Source: Streptomyces fodineus (lineage in GTDB: Bacteria; Actinomycetota; Actinomycetes; Streptomycetales; Streptomycetaceae). From it: a stretch of 64,000 nt of DNA. The notes below the pieces were generated by a model. That model had not been told where the DNA came from and ran no database searches. It worked only from the letters and a program-made list of their open reading frames with translations. Shown here piece after piece: positions 8,409-17,432 of the stretch (positions are counted from its first letter, which is position 1; each line of letters starts with the position of its first letter). The DNA is taken from the NCBI RefSeq assembly GCF_001735805.1, contig NZ_CP017248.1:3906001-3970000 (forward strand), written 5' to 3'. The position numbers were made by a program, and so were the translations under genes.

Positions 8409-9887
8409 TCACACGAACACGCTCACCACCGCCGCCACCGCGAACCCCGTCACCGACAGCACCGACTCCAGGACCGTCCATGTCCGCAGCGTGTCCCGTT
8501 CGCTGATGCCGAAGTACTTGGCCACCATCCAGAAACCGCCGTCGTTGACGTGCGAGGCGAAGATGGAGCCCGCGGAAACGGCCATGATGACCAGGGCCAC
8601 GAAGGCCTGGGAGTGGTGGCCCTCGGTGAGCAGCGGGGCCACGATGCCCGCCGTCGTGACGATCGCGACCGTGGCCGAGCCCTGGGCCACCCGCAGGACC
8701 AGTGAGATCAGGTACGACAGCACGAGCACCGGCAGGCCCACACCGTGGAAGGTGTCCGACAGGGCCTGGGCCACCCCGCTCGCCTTCAGTACGGCGCCGA
8801 AGACCCCGCCCGCGCCCACCACCAGCAGGATGTTGCCGACCGGCTTGAGCGAGGAAGTGGACACCGTTTCCAGGGACTTGCGGGACCAGCCTCGGCGGAT
8901 GCCCAGCAGGTAGTAGGCCATCAGCAGCGCGATGGCCAGGGCCACGAAGGGGCTGCCGAAGAACTCCAGGCCCGAGCGGGCGGGGGACGGGCCCAGGGCG
9001 ATCGAGGAGAAGGTCGCGGCGAGAATCAGGATCAGGGGCGTACCGATGATGGCCAGGACCGTGGCGAGCGGGACCGGATGTTCCCGGGGTGCCACGCCCT
9101 GGGCGCGCTGTTCGGCGAGCACCGCCTCCTTCGCCTCCTCGGCCGCCTCGACCATGTCCTGCGGTACGGCGACGAAGATCCGCTGTCCGATCCAGGCGGA
9201 GAACGCCCAGGCGGCCAGGACGGCCGGGATGCCGCAGACGATGCCCATGAGGATGACCCAGCCGAGCTGGACGTGGAGGAGGCCCGCGGCGGCGACCGGG
9301 CCGGGGTGCGGGGGCAGGAAGGCGTGGGTCATCGACAGGCCGGCCAGCAGGGGCAGGCAGTAGAGGAGGATCGACTTGCCGCCGCGCTTGGCCGCCGCGT
9401 AGACGAGCGGGGCCAGGACGAAGATGCCCACGTCGAAGAAGACCGGGATGCCGAAGATCAGGCCCGTCAGGCCCATCGCGAGCGGGGCGCGCTGTTCGCC
9501 GAACAGGCCGAGCAGGCGGGCCGCCAGTACCTCCGCGCCGCCGCTGACCTCCAGGATCGCGCCGAGCATCGTACCGAGGCCGATGATGATCGCGACGTGG
9601 CCGAGGATGCCGCCCATGCCGGACTCGATGGCGGAGACGGCGTCGGAGCGCTGGACGGTGCCGAAGAGTTCGGTGACCGACAGGCCGGCCAGCAGGCCCA
9701 CGGCTATGGAGACGGCGAGCAGGGCCACGAAGGGCTGCAGCCGGACCTTGATGATCAGGAACAGCAGGAGGGCTATGCCCAGGGCTGCGACCGTGAGGAG
9801 GCCGGGGGTGCCGTTCAGGAGGAGCAGCAGGCCTCCGGTGTGGGGTGGGGTGGTGGGCGCGGGTGCGGCCAAGAGCGGGAGGGGCAT
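8409..9887 (-). CDS. gntP: GntP-family gluconate-type proton symporter
   Basis: 492-residue integral membrane protein with about 12-14 helices, typical length for GntP permeases that import gluconate and related sugar acids with protons. Family hallmarks are GLIFGIPVFFDVGIFVLAPL, AFLPPHPGPVAAAGLL and SHVNDGGFWMVAKYFG. It is the last gene of a minus-strand group with RidA, an IclR regulator and a KDG kinase. In that context an amino-sugar acid such as N-acetyl-glucosaminate is a likely substrate (inference). Confidence 0.93.
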   Translation of the reverse strand: MPLPLLAAPAPTTPPHTGGLLLLLNGTPGLLTVAALGIALLLFLIIKVRLQPFVALLAVSIAVGLLAGLSVTELFGTVQRSDAVSAIESGMGGILGHVAIIIGLGTMLGAILEVSGGAEVLAARLLGLFGEQRAPLAMGLTGLIFGIPVFFDVGIFVLAPLVYAAAKRGGKSILLYCLPLLAGLSMTHAFLPPHPGPVAAAGLLHVQLGWVILMGIVCGIPAVLAAWAFSAWIGQRIFVAVPQDMVEAAEEAKEAVLAEQRAQGVAPREHPVPLATVLAIIGTPLILILAATFSSIALGPSPARSGLEFFGSPFVALAIALLMAYYLLGIRRGWSRKSLETVSTSSLKPVGNILLVVGAGGVFGAVLKASGVAQALSDTFHGVGLPVLVLSYLISLVLRVAQGSATVAIVTTAGIVAPLLTEGHHSQAFVALVIMAVSAGSIFASHVNDGGFWMVAKYFGISERDTLRTWTVLESVLSVTGFAVAAVVSVFV

Positions 9888-9937
9888 ATGGGGGTCCTCT
9901 GGATAAGTTCATGGTGCTTTCGGGCAGGGGGGATCGC

Positions 9938-9971
9938 GGCACGGCGGCCCGGGGGTGGGGGCCGCCGTGCC
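9938..9971. terminator. Hairpin between ridA-like gene and gntP
   Basis: A 13-bp inverted repeat (GGCACGGCGGCCC and its complement) with an 8-base loop lies in the 122-base gap. It may terminate or attenuate the upstream minus-strand transcript before gntP. No T-run is present. Confidence 0.5.
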
Positions 9972-10009
9972 GTGAAGGGACGTGCGGGTGGTGAGGGGTC
10001 GTCAGGTGC

Positions 10010-10420
10010 TCAGCCGAGTACGGCGAGCGCGTCGATCTCGATGAGGAGGCCGGCCGGAAGACCGACGTAGACCGTGGTCCGGGCGGCGGGCGGCTGGGTG
10101 AGGCCCTGCTCCTCGAAATAGGCGTTGTAGATCTCGTTCATCTGCGCGAAGTGGTCGACGTCCGTCAGATAGACGCGGATCATCATCACGTCGTCCCAGC
10201 CGGCGCCGCCCTCCTCGAGGATCGCCTTGACGTTGGCGAGGGTCTGGAGGGTCTGCTCGCGCAGGGTGGGGCCGGCGGGCGTCGGAGGCTTGCCCTCCTG
10301 CGCGGGCAGGAAGCCGACCTGGCCGGCGACCTGGAGGAGGTTGCCCTTCTTCACGCCGTGGGAGAACTTCGCGGGCGGGGTGGTGTGGGTCTTCGGGGTG
10401 AGCGCGGTCTTCTCGGTCAT
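10010..10420 (-). CDS. ridA: RidA/YjgF-family enamine/imine deaminase
   Basis: 136-residue protein of the RidA family, which hydrolyses reactive enamines and imines released by PLP dehydratases. The key Arg is in PPAARTTVYVGLP and the acidic residue in LLIEIDALAVLG. The ATG at 10418-10420 with AAGGA upstream is preferred to an earlier GTG inside the IclR gene. Its presence next to a PLP deaminase fits removal of an enamine intermediate. It is only 16 bases downstream of the IclR stop. Confidence 0.9.
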   Translation of the reverse strand: MTEKTALTPKTHTTPPAKFSHGVKKGNLLQVAGQVGFLPAQEGKPPTPAGPTLREQTLQTLANVKAILEEGGAGWDDVMMIRVYLTDVDHFAQMNEIYNAYFEEQGLTQPPAARTTVYVGLPAGLLIEIDALAVLG

Positions 10421-10436
10421 GCAGGGTCCTTGTCTG

Positions 10437-11198
10437 TCATTCGGGGTCACCGACGGGCGTTCTTCCGGAGTACTCGCCGCTGATCGCGTCCGCGGTACGG
10501 CGGACCTGCGGGAGCAGGGTGAGGAGTTCGTCGGCGGTGACGACCACGTTCGGGGCGGACACCGACATCGCGGCGACCACCCGGCCGTCGGCGCCGCGGA
10601 TGGGGGCGGCGACGCAGTTGATGGATTCCTCGTGGCCCCCGAGGTCGGTGGCCCAGCCCTGTTCGCGTACCTTCTCCAACTCCCTCAGGAACGCTGGGGC
10701 GTTGGGGGTGGAACGGGAGGTGTAGAGGGGGTAGTCGAGCTTGTCCGCGAGGGCGCGGCGCTCGGGGTCGGGCAGGTCGGCGAGGAGGAGTTTGGCCACG
10801 GCCGCGACGGTGATGGCGACGGGCTTGCCGATCCGGGAGTACATGCGGACCGGGTAGCGGCTGTCGACCTTGTCGATGTAGAGGACCTCACCCTCCTCGT
10901 ACACGGCGAGGTGCACGGTGTGGCCGCAGGCCTCGTTCAGCCGTACGAGGTGGGGGTGGGCGATCTCGCGGATGTCGAGGTTCTCCATCGCCTCCTGGGC
11001 GAGGGCGAAGAGGCGGGCGCCGAGGCGGTAGCGCTGGTCGGACTGGCGGTAGACCAGGCCGTGTTCGTGCAGGGTGCGCAGGAGGCGGAGTGCGGTGGAC
11101 TTGTGCACGCCCAGGCGGTCGGCCACCTGGCCGAGGTCGGCGGGGCCCTCGGCGAGCAGCGGCAGGATGCTCAGGGCGCGGTCGACGGTCTGACTCAT
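10437..11198 (-). CDS. IclR-family transcriptional regulator
   Basis: 253-residue regulator with an N-terminal winged helix (MSQTVDRALSILPLLAEG, HKSTALRLLRTL) and a C-terminal effector-binding domain with AAPIRGADGRVVAAMSVSAP. IclR proteins usually control adjacent catabolic genes in response to an acid metabolite. The ATG overlaps the sugar-kinase stop (ATGA), so it is co-expressed with the pathway. A perfect 6-bp inverted repeat at 12351-12369, between the divergent operons, is a candidate operator. Confidence 0.92.
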   Translation of the reverse strand: MSQTVDRALSILPLLAEGPADLGQVADRLGVHKSTALRLLRTLHEHGLVYRQSDQRYRLGARLFALAQEAMENLDIREIAHPHLVRLNEACGHTVHLAVYEEGEVLYIDKVDSRYPVRMYSRIGKPVAITVAAVAKLLLADLPDPERRALADKLDYPLYTSRSTPNAPAFLRELEKVREQGWATDLGGHEESINCVAAPIRGADGRVVAAMSVSAPNVVVTADELLTLLPQVRRTADAISGEYSGRTPVGDPE

Positions 11199-12226
11199 GG
11201 GGTGTTCGCCTCCTGTGTGGCCCACTCGGCCTGCGTCCAGCCGGGGGCGAGTCGAAGTCTCCCCCATGCGGTGCCGTCCAGGGCGATCAGACGGTCGGCG
11301 TGGTCCCGGGCGGGGGGCGTGGCCAGGTCGCCGGGGGTGGTGAGGGCGGCGGCGGCGAAGAGGTGTCCCAGCCTGAGCCGGCTCGTGAGGGGGAGGCCGC
11401 GGAGGGTGCCGGAGAGGAACCCGGCGGCGAAGGCGTCCCCGGCGCCGGTGGCCGCCACGACGTCCACGTGGAGGGCAGGTTCGAAGGTGGCCGGGGGTGC
11501 GGTGGGCCGGCGCCCGCCGAACGCGGTCGCCCCCTTCTCCCCCTGCTTCACCACCAGCAGCCCCGGCTCCGGCAGCGCCGCTCGGATCGCCTCCGGGCCG
11601 CCCGTGATGCCCCACGCCTCCTCCGCCTCGTCCTCGCCGACGAAGACGATGTCGGCCCTGCGGGCCAGGTCGAGGAGCGCGAGGGGCCCCTCGGGGGTGC
11701 TCCGCAGGGCCGGGCGGTCGTTCACGTCGAAGGAGAGGAGTGGGCGCCCCGGACGACGTGCCGTCAGGGAGTACAGCAGGGCGCGGCAGTCCTCCGACAG
11801 GGCCGCCGTGATGCCCGACAGGTGCAGCACCCGCCCCGCCCGCGCCGCAGTCAGGTCCACGGTGGCCGCGCTCATGGCCGAGGCCGCCGACCCCGCCCGG
11901 TAGTACGCCACCTCGTGCGCGCCCGTGCCCCGGTCGGCGGCCGTGCGGAAGTAGACGCCGGTCGGACGGGCCGGGTCGCGGGACACGGACGAGACGTCGA
12001 CGCCGTACCCGGCGATCCGCTCCACCAGGTGGTCGCCGAACCCGTCCGCCCCCACCCGCCCCACCCACCGCGCGCTGTGCCCGGCGGCGGCCAGCACGCA
12101 GGCCACGTTGGACTCGGCGCCGCCGATCGCGCGGTCGAAGGAGGGTACGTCCGCGAGGCGGCCCGGCCGGGTGGGCAGGAAGGTGACCATGGACTCGCCG
12201 AGCGCGACCACGTCCACCACCTCCAT
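11195..12226 (-). CDS. kdgK: PfkB-family sugar kinase, probably 2-keto-3-deoxygluconate kinase
   Basis: 343-residue ribokinase-fold enzyme predicted to phosphorylate 2-keto-3-deoxygluconate to KDPG. The substrate-side motif is IGGAESNVACVLAAAG, and the ATP/catalytic loop AATGAGDAFAAGF with its base Asp is near residue 280. The start is placed at ATG 12226 because GAAGGG precedes it; an in-frame GTG at 12241 is possible. It heads the minus-strand operon kdgK-iclR-ridA-gntP. Family is certain; the substrate is inferred from the KdgK-like N-terminus (VVALGESMVTFLP) and neighbours. Confidence 0.88.
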   Translation of the reverse strand: MEVVDVVALGESMVTFLPTRPGRLADVPSFDRAIGGAESNVACVLAAAGHSARWVGRVGADGFGDHLVERIAGYGVDVSSVSRDPARPTGVYFRTAADRGTGAHEVAYYRAGSAASAMSAATVDLTAARAGRVLHLSGITAALSEDCRALLYSLTARRPGRPLLSFDVNDRPALRSTPEGPLALLDLARRADIVFVGEDEAEEAWGITGGPEAIRAALPEPGLLVVKQGEKGATAFGGRRPTAPPATFEPALHVDVVAATGAGDAFAAGFLSGTLRGLPLTSRLRLGHLFAAAALTTPGDLATPPARDHADRLIALDGTAWGRLRLAPGWTQAEWATQEANTP

Positions 12227-12350
12227 GACCGCACCCTTCACGGCGTAAGCAGCGTCGTTGATGATGACTCCTGTCCGATGTCCGGGCCACGACTCCGTTG
12301 ACCCGGTGTCGGCGAGATGCTAGACACCACTTAGCAGTACATGCAATGGC

Positions 12351-12369
12351 CGTTGCGGAGAATGCAACG
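12351..12369. promoter_or_regulatory. Inverted repeat, candidate IclR operator
   Basis: CGTTGC and GCAACG separated by 7 bases form a perfect palindrome in the gap between the divergent kdgK and deaminase genes, just upstream of the TTG start. It is well placed to control both directions. Binding by the local IclR protein is inferred. Confidence 0.45.
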
Positions 12370-12388
12370 AGCCGAGAGAGGGGCTCCA

Positions 12389-13663
12389 TTGAGCAGCAGC
12401 GAAGCGCTCGCCCGACTGGCCGAGGAACGCGTCGACCACCGCTTCAAGGGCCTCCCGCCGGACGCCGACGGCCTCACCGTCGGCGAACTGGCCGCCCAGC
12501 GCCGCAATCTCTTCGCCGAGGCCGACGGCTTCGGCTCACCCGTCCTCGCCCTGTCCGCCGAGCGCCTGGAGCACAACCTCGCGCTCATGGAGGCGTACGC
12601 CGAACGGCACGGCCTCGCCTTCGCCCCGCACGGCAAGACCTCCATGGCCCCGCAGCTCTTCCACCGGCAGATCGAGCACGGCGCCTGGGGCATCACCCTG
12701 GCGGTGCCCCACCAGGTGCGGGTCGCCCGGGCGTTCGGGATCCAGCGGGTCTTCCTCGCCAACGAGCTGGTGGATGCCTCGGCACTGCGCTGGATCGCGG
12801 GCGAGCTCGCCGCCGACCCCGCATTCCGGTTCGTCTGTTACGTCGACTCCGTGCGCGGCGTCGAGCTGATGGACTGCGCGCTCAGGGGCGCCGCCCGTCC
12901 CGTGGACGTCGTGGTCGAGCTGGGCGCCGGCGAGGGTGCGCGGACCGGTGTGCGGACGGAGGCGGAGGCCCTGGCCGTCGCCGATGCCGTGGCCCGTGCG
13001 CGGACGCTGCGGCTCGTCGGCGTGGCGGGGTACGAGGGCGAGGTCCCGCAGGCCGATCCGGAGCGGGTGCGGTCGTATCTGCGGCGGCTGGTGGGACTCG
13101 CCGCCGAGCTCGACGGGGCCGGGCTCCTCAAGGACGCGGAGGAGATCGTGGTGAGCGCGGGCGGCAGCGCCTGGTTCGACGCGGTGGCCGACGTGTTCGA
13201 CGAGATCCCCGCGCTCTCCCTTCCGGTACTGAAGCTGCTGCGCTCGGGTGCGTACGTCTCACACGACGACGGGCACTACCGCAGGCTCACCCCCTTCGCG
13301 CGGGTGCCCGAGGAGGGTGCCCTGGAGCCAGCCTTCCGGCTGTGGGCGCAGGTCGTCTCCCGGCCCACGCCCGAGCAGGCCTTCGCCAACGCGGGCAAGC
13401 GCGACGCGGCCTACGACCTGGACCTGCCCGCCGCCCAGGTGGTACGCCGGAACGGTGTCGAGCACCCGGCGGACGGCATCACCGTGACCGGCCTGTCCGA
13501 CCAGCACGCCTGGCTGCGCACGGAACCGGGCACGGACGTCGAGGTCGGCGACTGGATCGGCCTCGGCCTGTCCCACCCGTGCACGTCGTTCGACAAGTGG
13601 CAGCTGATCCCGGTGGCCGAGGCCGACGGGACGGTCGTCGAATACATCCGCACCTTCTTCTAG
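12389..13663 (+). CDS. PLP-dependent D-amino acid deaminase/aldolase-like enzyme (DSD1/D-threonine aldolase family)
   Basis: 424-residue fold-type III PLP enzyme (alanine-racemase barrel). The PLP lysine is K83 in FAPHGKTSMAPQ, and His396/Cys398 in SHPCTSFDKW match the zinc ligands of D-serine dehydratase and D-threonine aldolase. The TTG at 12389 is chosen because the protein then begins SSSEALARLAEERVD after a purine-rich GAGAGG site. Members of this family include D-serine dehydratase and D-glucosaminate deaminase, which makes 2-keto-3-deoxygluconate plus ammonia. With a KDG kinase beside it, the latter reaction is the most coherent choice (inference). Confidence 0.85.
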   Translation: MSSSEALARLAEERVDHRFKGLPPDADGLTVGELAAQRRNLFAEADGFGSPVLALSAERLEHNLALMEAYAERHGLAFAPHGKTSMAPQLFHRQIEHGAWGITLAVPHQVRVARAFGIQRVFLANELVDASALRWIAGELAADPAFRFVCYVDSVRGVELMDCALRGAARPVDVVVELGAGEGARTGVRTEAEALAVADAVARARTLRLVGVAGYEGEVPQADPERVRSYLRRLVGLAAELDGAGLLKDAEEIVVSAGGSAWFDAVADVFDEIPALSLPVLKLLRSGAYVSHDDGHYRRLTPFARVPEEGALEPAFRLWAQVVSRPTPEQAFANAGKRDAAYDLDLPAAQVVRRNGVEHPADGITVTGLSDQHAWLRTEPGTDVEVGDWIGLGLSHPCTSFDKWQLIPVAEADGTVVEYIRTFF

Positions 13664-13681
13664 GGCATCGGGAGACCTGGC

Positions 13682-15355
13682 ATGGAGGACCTGGTCATCC
13701 GGGACGCCGACGTCGTCGACGGCAGCGGTGAACCCTCGTACCGGGCCGATGTGGTGATCGACGGCGGCCGGATCGCCGGAATCGTCAAGGAGGCCGCCGC
13801 GGCCGGCTGCCAGCGCCCGCGGGCCGTGCGGGAGCTGGACGCGGAGGGCCTGGTCCTCTCCCCCGGCTTCATCGACATGCACGCCCACTCCGATCTCGCC
13901 CTGCTGCGCGACCCGGAGCACACGGCCAAGGCCGCGCAGGGGGTCACGCTGGAGGTCCTCGGGCAGGACGGGCTGTCGTACGCGCCGGTGGACGACCGCA
14001 CGCTTCAGGAGGTGCGGCGGGCGATCACCGGGTGGAACGGGTACGGCGACGACATCGGCTTCGACTGGCGGTCGGTCGGCGAGTACCTCGACCGGCTGGA
14101 CCGCGGGATCGCCGTGAACGCGGCCTATCTCGTCCCCCAGGGCACGGTCCGCGCGCTCGTCGTCGGCTGGGAGGACCGGGAGGCGACCGCCGAAGAGCTG
14201 GACCGGATGCGGCAGTTGGTCGCTCAGGGACTGGAGCAGGGCGCGGTCGGGCTGTCGTCCGGGCTGACGTACACACCCGGCATGTACGCCCCGGACGCCG
14301 AACTGACCGCACTGTGCCGGGTGGTGGCGTCGTACGGCGGCTACTACTGCCCGCACCACCGCTCCTACGGCGCCGGCGCCCTGGAGGCCTACGCCGAGAT
14401 GGTCGCCCTCGCCCGGGAGGCCGGCTGTCCGCTGCATCTGGCCCACGCGACGATGAACTTCGGCGTGAACGCGGGCCGGGCGCCCGAGCTGCTGGCCCTG
14501 CTCGACGGGGCCCTGGACGCCGGTGCGGACATCACCCTCGACACCTATCCGTACACCCCCGGCTGCACCACCCTGGCCGCGCTGCTGCCGAGCTGGGCGA
14601 GCGAGGGCGGTCCGCAGGAGATCCTGGCCCGGCTCGCCGACCCGGCGACGGCCGCACGGATCCGGCACGGCCTGGAGGTGACCGGCTCGGACGGCTGTCA
14701 CGGTGTGCCGGTGGAGTGGGAGACGATCGAGATCTCCGGCGTCGCCGACCCCGCGCTCGGGGAGCTGGTGGGCCGTACCGTCCGGGAGGCGGCGGAACTG
14801 CGCGGCGAGGGCCCCTGGGAGACCGCCCGGCGGCTCCTGGTCGAGGACCGGCTCGGTACGACGATCCTCCAGCACGTCGGCCACGAGGACAACGTCCGCA
14901 CGATCATGCGGCACCGCACCCACACCGGCGGCTCGGACGGCATCCTGCGGGGCGACAAGCCGCACCCGCGGGCGTACGGCACCTTCCCGCGCTATCTCGG
15001 CCACTACGTGCGCGAGTTGGGGATCCTGTCCCTGGAGGAGTGCGTCGCCCACCTCACCTCCCGGCCCGCGGCCCGGCTGCGGCTGCCGGACCGGGGGCTG
15101 GTGCGCGAGGGCTACCGGGCCGATCTGGTGCTGTTCGACCCGGAGACGGTGGCGCCCGGCGCGACCTTCGCCGAGCCGCGCACGCTGCCCACGGGGATCC
15201 CATACGTCCTGGTCGACGGCAGGTTCGTGATCGAGGACGGCAAGCGGACGGACGTGCTCGCGGGCCGGTCCGTCCGCCGTACGAACGGGACAGGGCCTAG
15301 GGCTTCGGCAGGACGCAGCCGCCGGCGCTCAGGTCCAGCTTGTTGCCCGTGGTGA
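13682..15355 (+). CDS. N-acyl-D-amino acid deacylase-like amidohydrolase
   Basis: 557-residue amidohydrolase of the D-aminoacylase family, which removes an N-acyl group to give a free D-amino acid. Metal ligands are H67/H69 (HAHSD), H225/H226 (CPHHRS), H252/H255 (LHLAHA) and D419 (GGSDG). The bridging Cys of classical D-aminoacylases (NCG) is absent: residues 93-97 read LGQDG. It begins 18 bases after the deaminase stop, so the two form an operon. Deacetylation of N-acetyl-glucosaminate would feed the neighbouring deaminase (inference). The last 26 residues overlap the convergent protease gene and look like read-through tail. Confidence 0.88.
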   Translation: MEDLVIRDADVVDGSGEPSYRADVVIDGGRIAGIVKEAAAAGCQRPRAVRELDAEGLVLSPGFIDMHAHSDLALLRDPEHTAKAAQGVTLEVLGQDGLSYAPVDDRTLQEVRRAITGWNGYGDDIGFDWRSVGEYLDRLDRGIAVNAAYLVPQGTVRALVVGWEDREATAEELDRMRQLVAQGLEQGAVGLSSGLTYTPGMYAPDAELTALCRVVASYGGYYCPHHRSYGAGALEAYAEMVALAREAGCPLHLAHATMNFGVNAGRAPELLALLDGALDAGADITLDTYPYTPGCTTLAALLPSWASEGGPQEILARLADPATAARIRHGLEVTGSDGCHGVPVEWETIEISGVADPALGELVGRTVREAAELRGEGPWETARRLLVEDRLGTTILQHVGHEDNVRTIMRHRTHTGGSDGILRGDKPHPRAYGTFPRYLGHYVRELGILSLEECVAHLTSRPAARLRLPDRGLVREGYRADLVLFDPETVAPGATFAEPRTLPTGIPYVLVDGRFVIEDGKRTDVLAGRSVRRTNGTGPRASAGRSRRRSGPACCPW

Positions 15356-16130
15356 AGCAGGCGGGGATCTGGTAGGTCTCCTCGGCGTAGTTGATGCCCT
15401 GGTGGATGGTGACGTTGCCGTTCTCGTCCACCTCGCACGGGTTGTTGACCGTGCAGGTCTCGCCGTCCTCGTTGCCGGTGTTGTTGACGGCGACGACCTT
15501 GCCGGTGGTGGTGTCGATGACCGGGGAGCCCGAGGTACCGCCGATGGTGTTGCAGGCGGAGGTGTAGCGGAGGGAGTCCTTCCAGGTCCAGTCGCCCTCC
15601 TTCAGCCGGTACACGAAGCCGTCGACGTTGCAGCTGTAGGTCCGCTTCCAGTAGCCGGAGACGACCTTGATGGCCGTGCCGGCGGTGGGGTGGGTGTCGT
15701 TCACGGTGAGCGGGCTGATCCCGTACGAGCTCTTGATCTTCGCGTACGTGGTGGTCAGCCGGTAGATCGTGATGTCCGTGTCCGTCATGGTCGAGTAGAC
15801 GACCTGGTTGGCGCGGAGGGTCGCGACCTTGCTGCCGGAGGCGTTCAGCAGGCCGAAGCTGCGGCTGGAGGACTGGCCGGTGATGACCTGGCCGGGGTCG
15901 GGGAAGCCGGTCTCCAGGCAGTGGCCGTTGGTGAGCACGAGCGCCGGGTCGGTGTCGGCGGAGTTGGGGAAGCGGATCACGGAGCCGGAGCAGTTGCTGA
16001 GCGCGACGGTGCCGGCGAAGTCGACGGTCGCCTTGGGCTTGACGGTGGTGTGCGGCGCGGCGACCGCGGGGGCCGCGCCCAGCCCGGCTATCGCCAGGGA
16101 GGAGAGCGCGGCAAGGAGAGGCTTGTTCAT
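15297..16130 (-). CDS. Secreted trypsin-like serine protease
   Basis: 277-residue exported protein. The start is ATG 16130 with a GGGG-rich site; residues 1-25 are a signal peptide (LSSLAIAGLGAAPAVAA). The catalytic triad is visible as His70 (TNGHC), Asp119 (DTDITIY) and Ser200 (GGTSGSPV), placing it in the S1 chymotrypsin-like clan. Several cysteine pairs suggest disulfides typical of streptomycete extracellular enzymes. It converges with and overlaps the 3' end of the deacylase gene. Confidence 0.9.
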   Translation of the reverse strand: MNKPLLAALSSLAIAGLGAAPAVAAPHTTVKPKATVDFAGTVALSNCSGSVIRFPNSADTDPALVLTNGHCLETGFPDPGQVITGQSSSRSFGLLNASGSKVATLRANQVVYSTMTDTDITIYRLTTTYAKIKSSYGISPLTVNDTHPTAGTAIKVVSGYWKRTYSCNVDGFVYRLKEGDWTWKDSLRYTSACNTIGGTSGSPVIDTTTGKVVAVNNTGNEDGETCTVNNPCEVDENGNVTIHQGINYAEETYQIPACFTTGNKLDLSAGGCVLPKP

Positions 16131-16314
16131 GTGGGGGTCCCCTCTTACGACTTGAGCGACCGGAATGCTCCGGCCGCTCGTTCGTTTGTCATGCGCATTT
16201 TCGGCGCAGGAGGGGTGCGGGAACAAGAAGCCGACTCAGGTCATAGGGGTTTCCCTGTGCGGGGAGGGCCGTGCAAGGCGTCGAGGTCGGACCTGGAGGG
16301 CGCGCGCCCGATGG

Positions 16315-17226
<912 letters not shown>

Positions 17227-17432
17227 CCCCGCCCTACTCCGCCTCGCTGTCCACACATGCCGCCCACTCGGGCCCGCCCCCCGACGACCCCGCCGACCCG
17301 GCGGAGCGGCACGCATTCTAGGGACGCAAGTGGCCCCTGAGACAGCCATGGGCGATATCAGGGCAAACCTTCGTGTCTCACGTGTCGGAAAACACGACCC
17401 AGGAGGCGTTACCGGGCCGTAAGCTCACGGGC

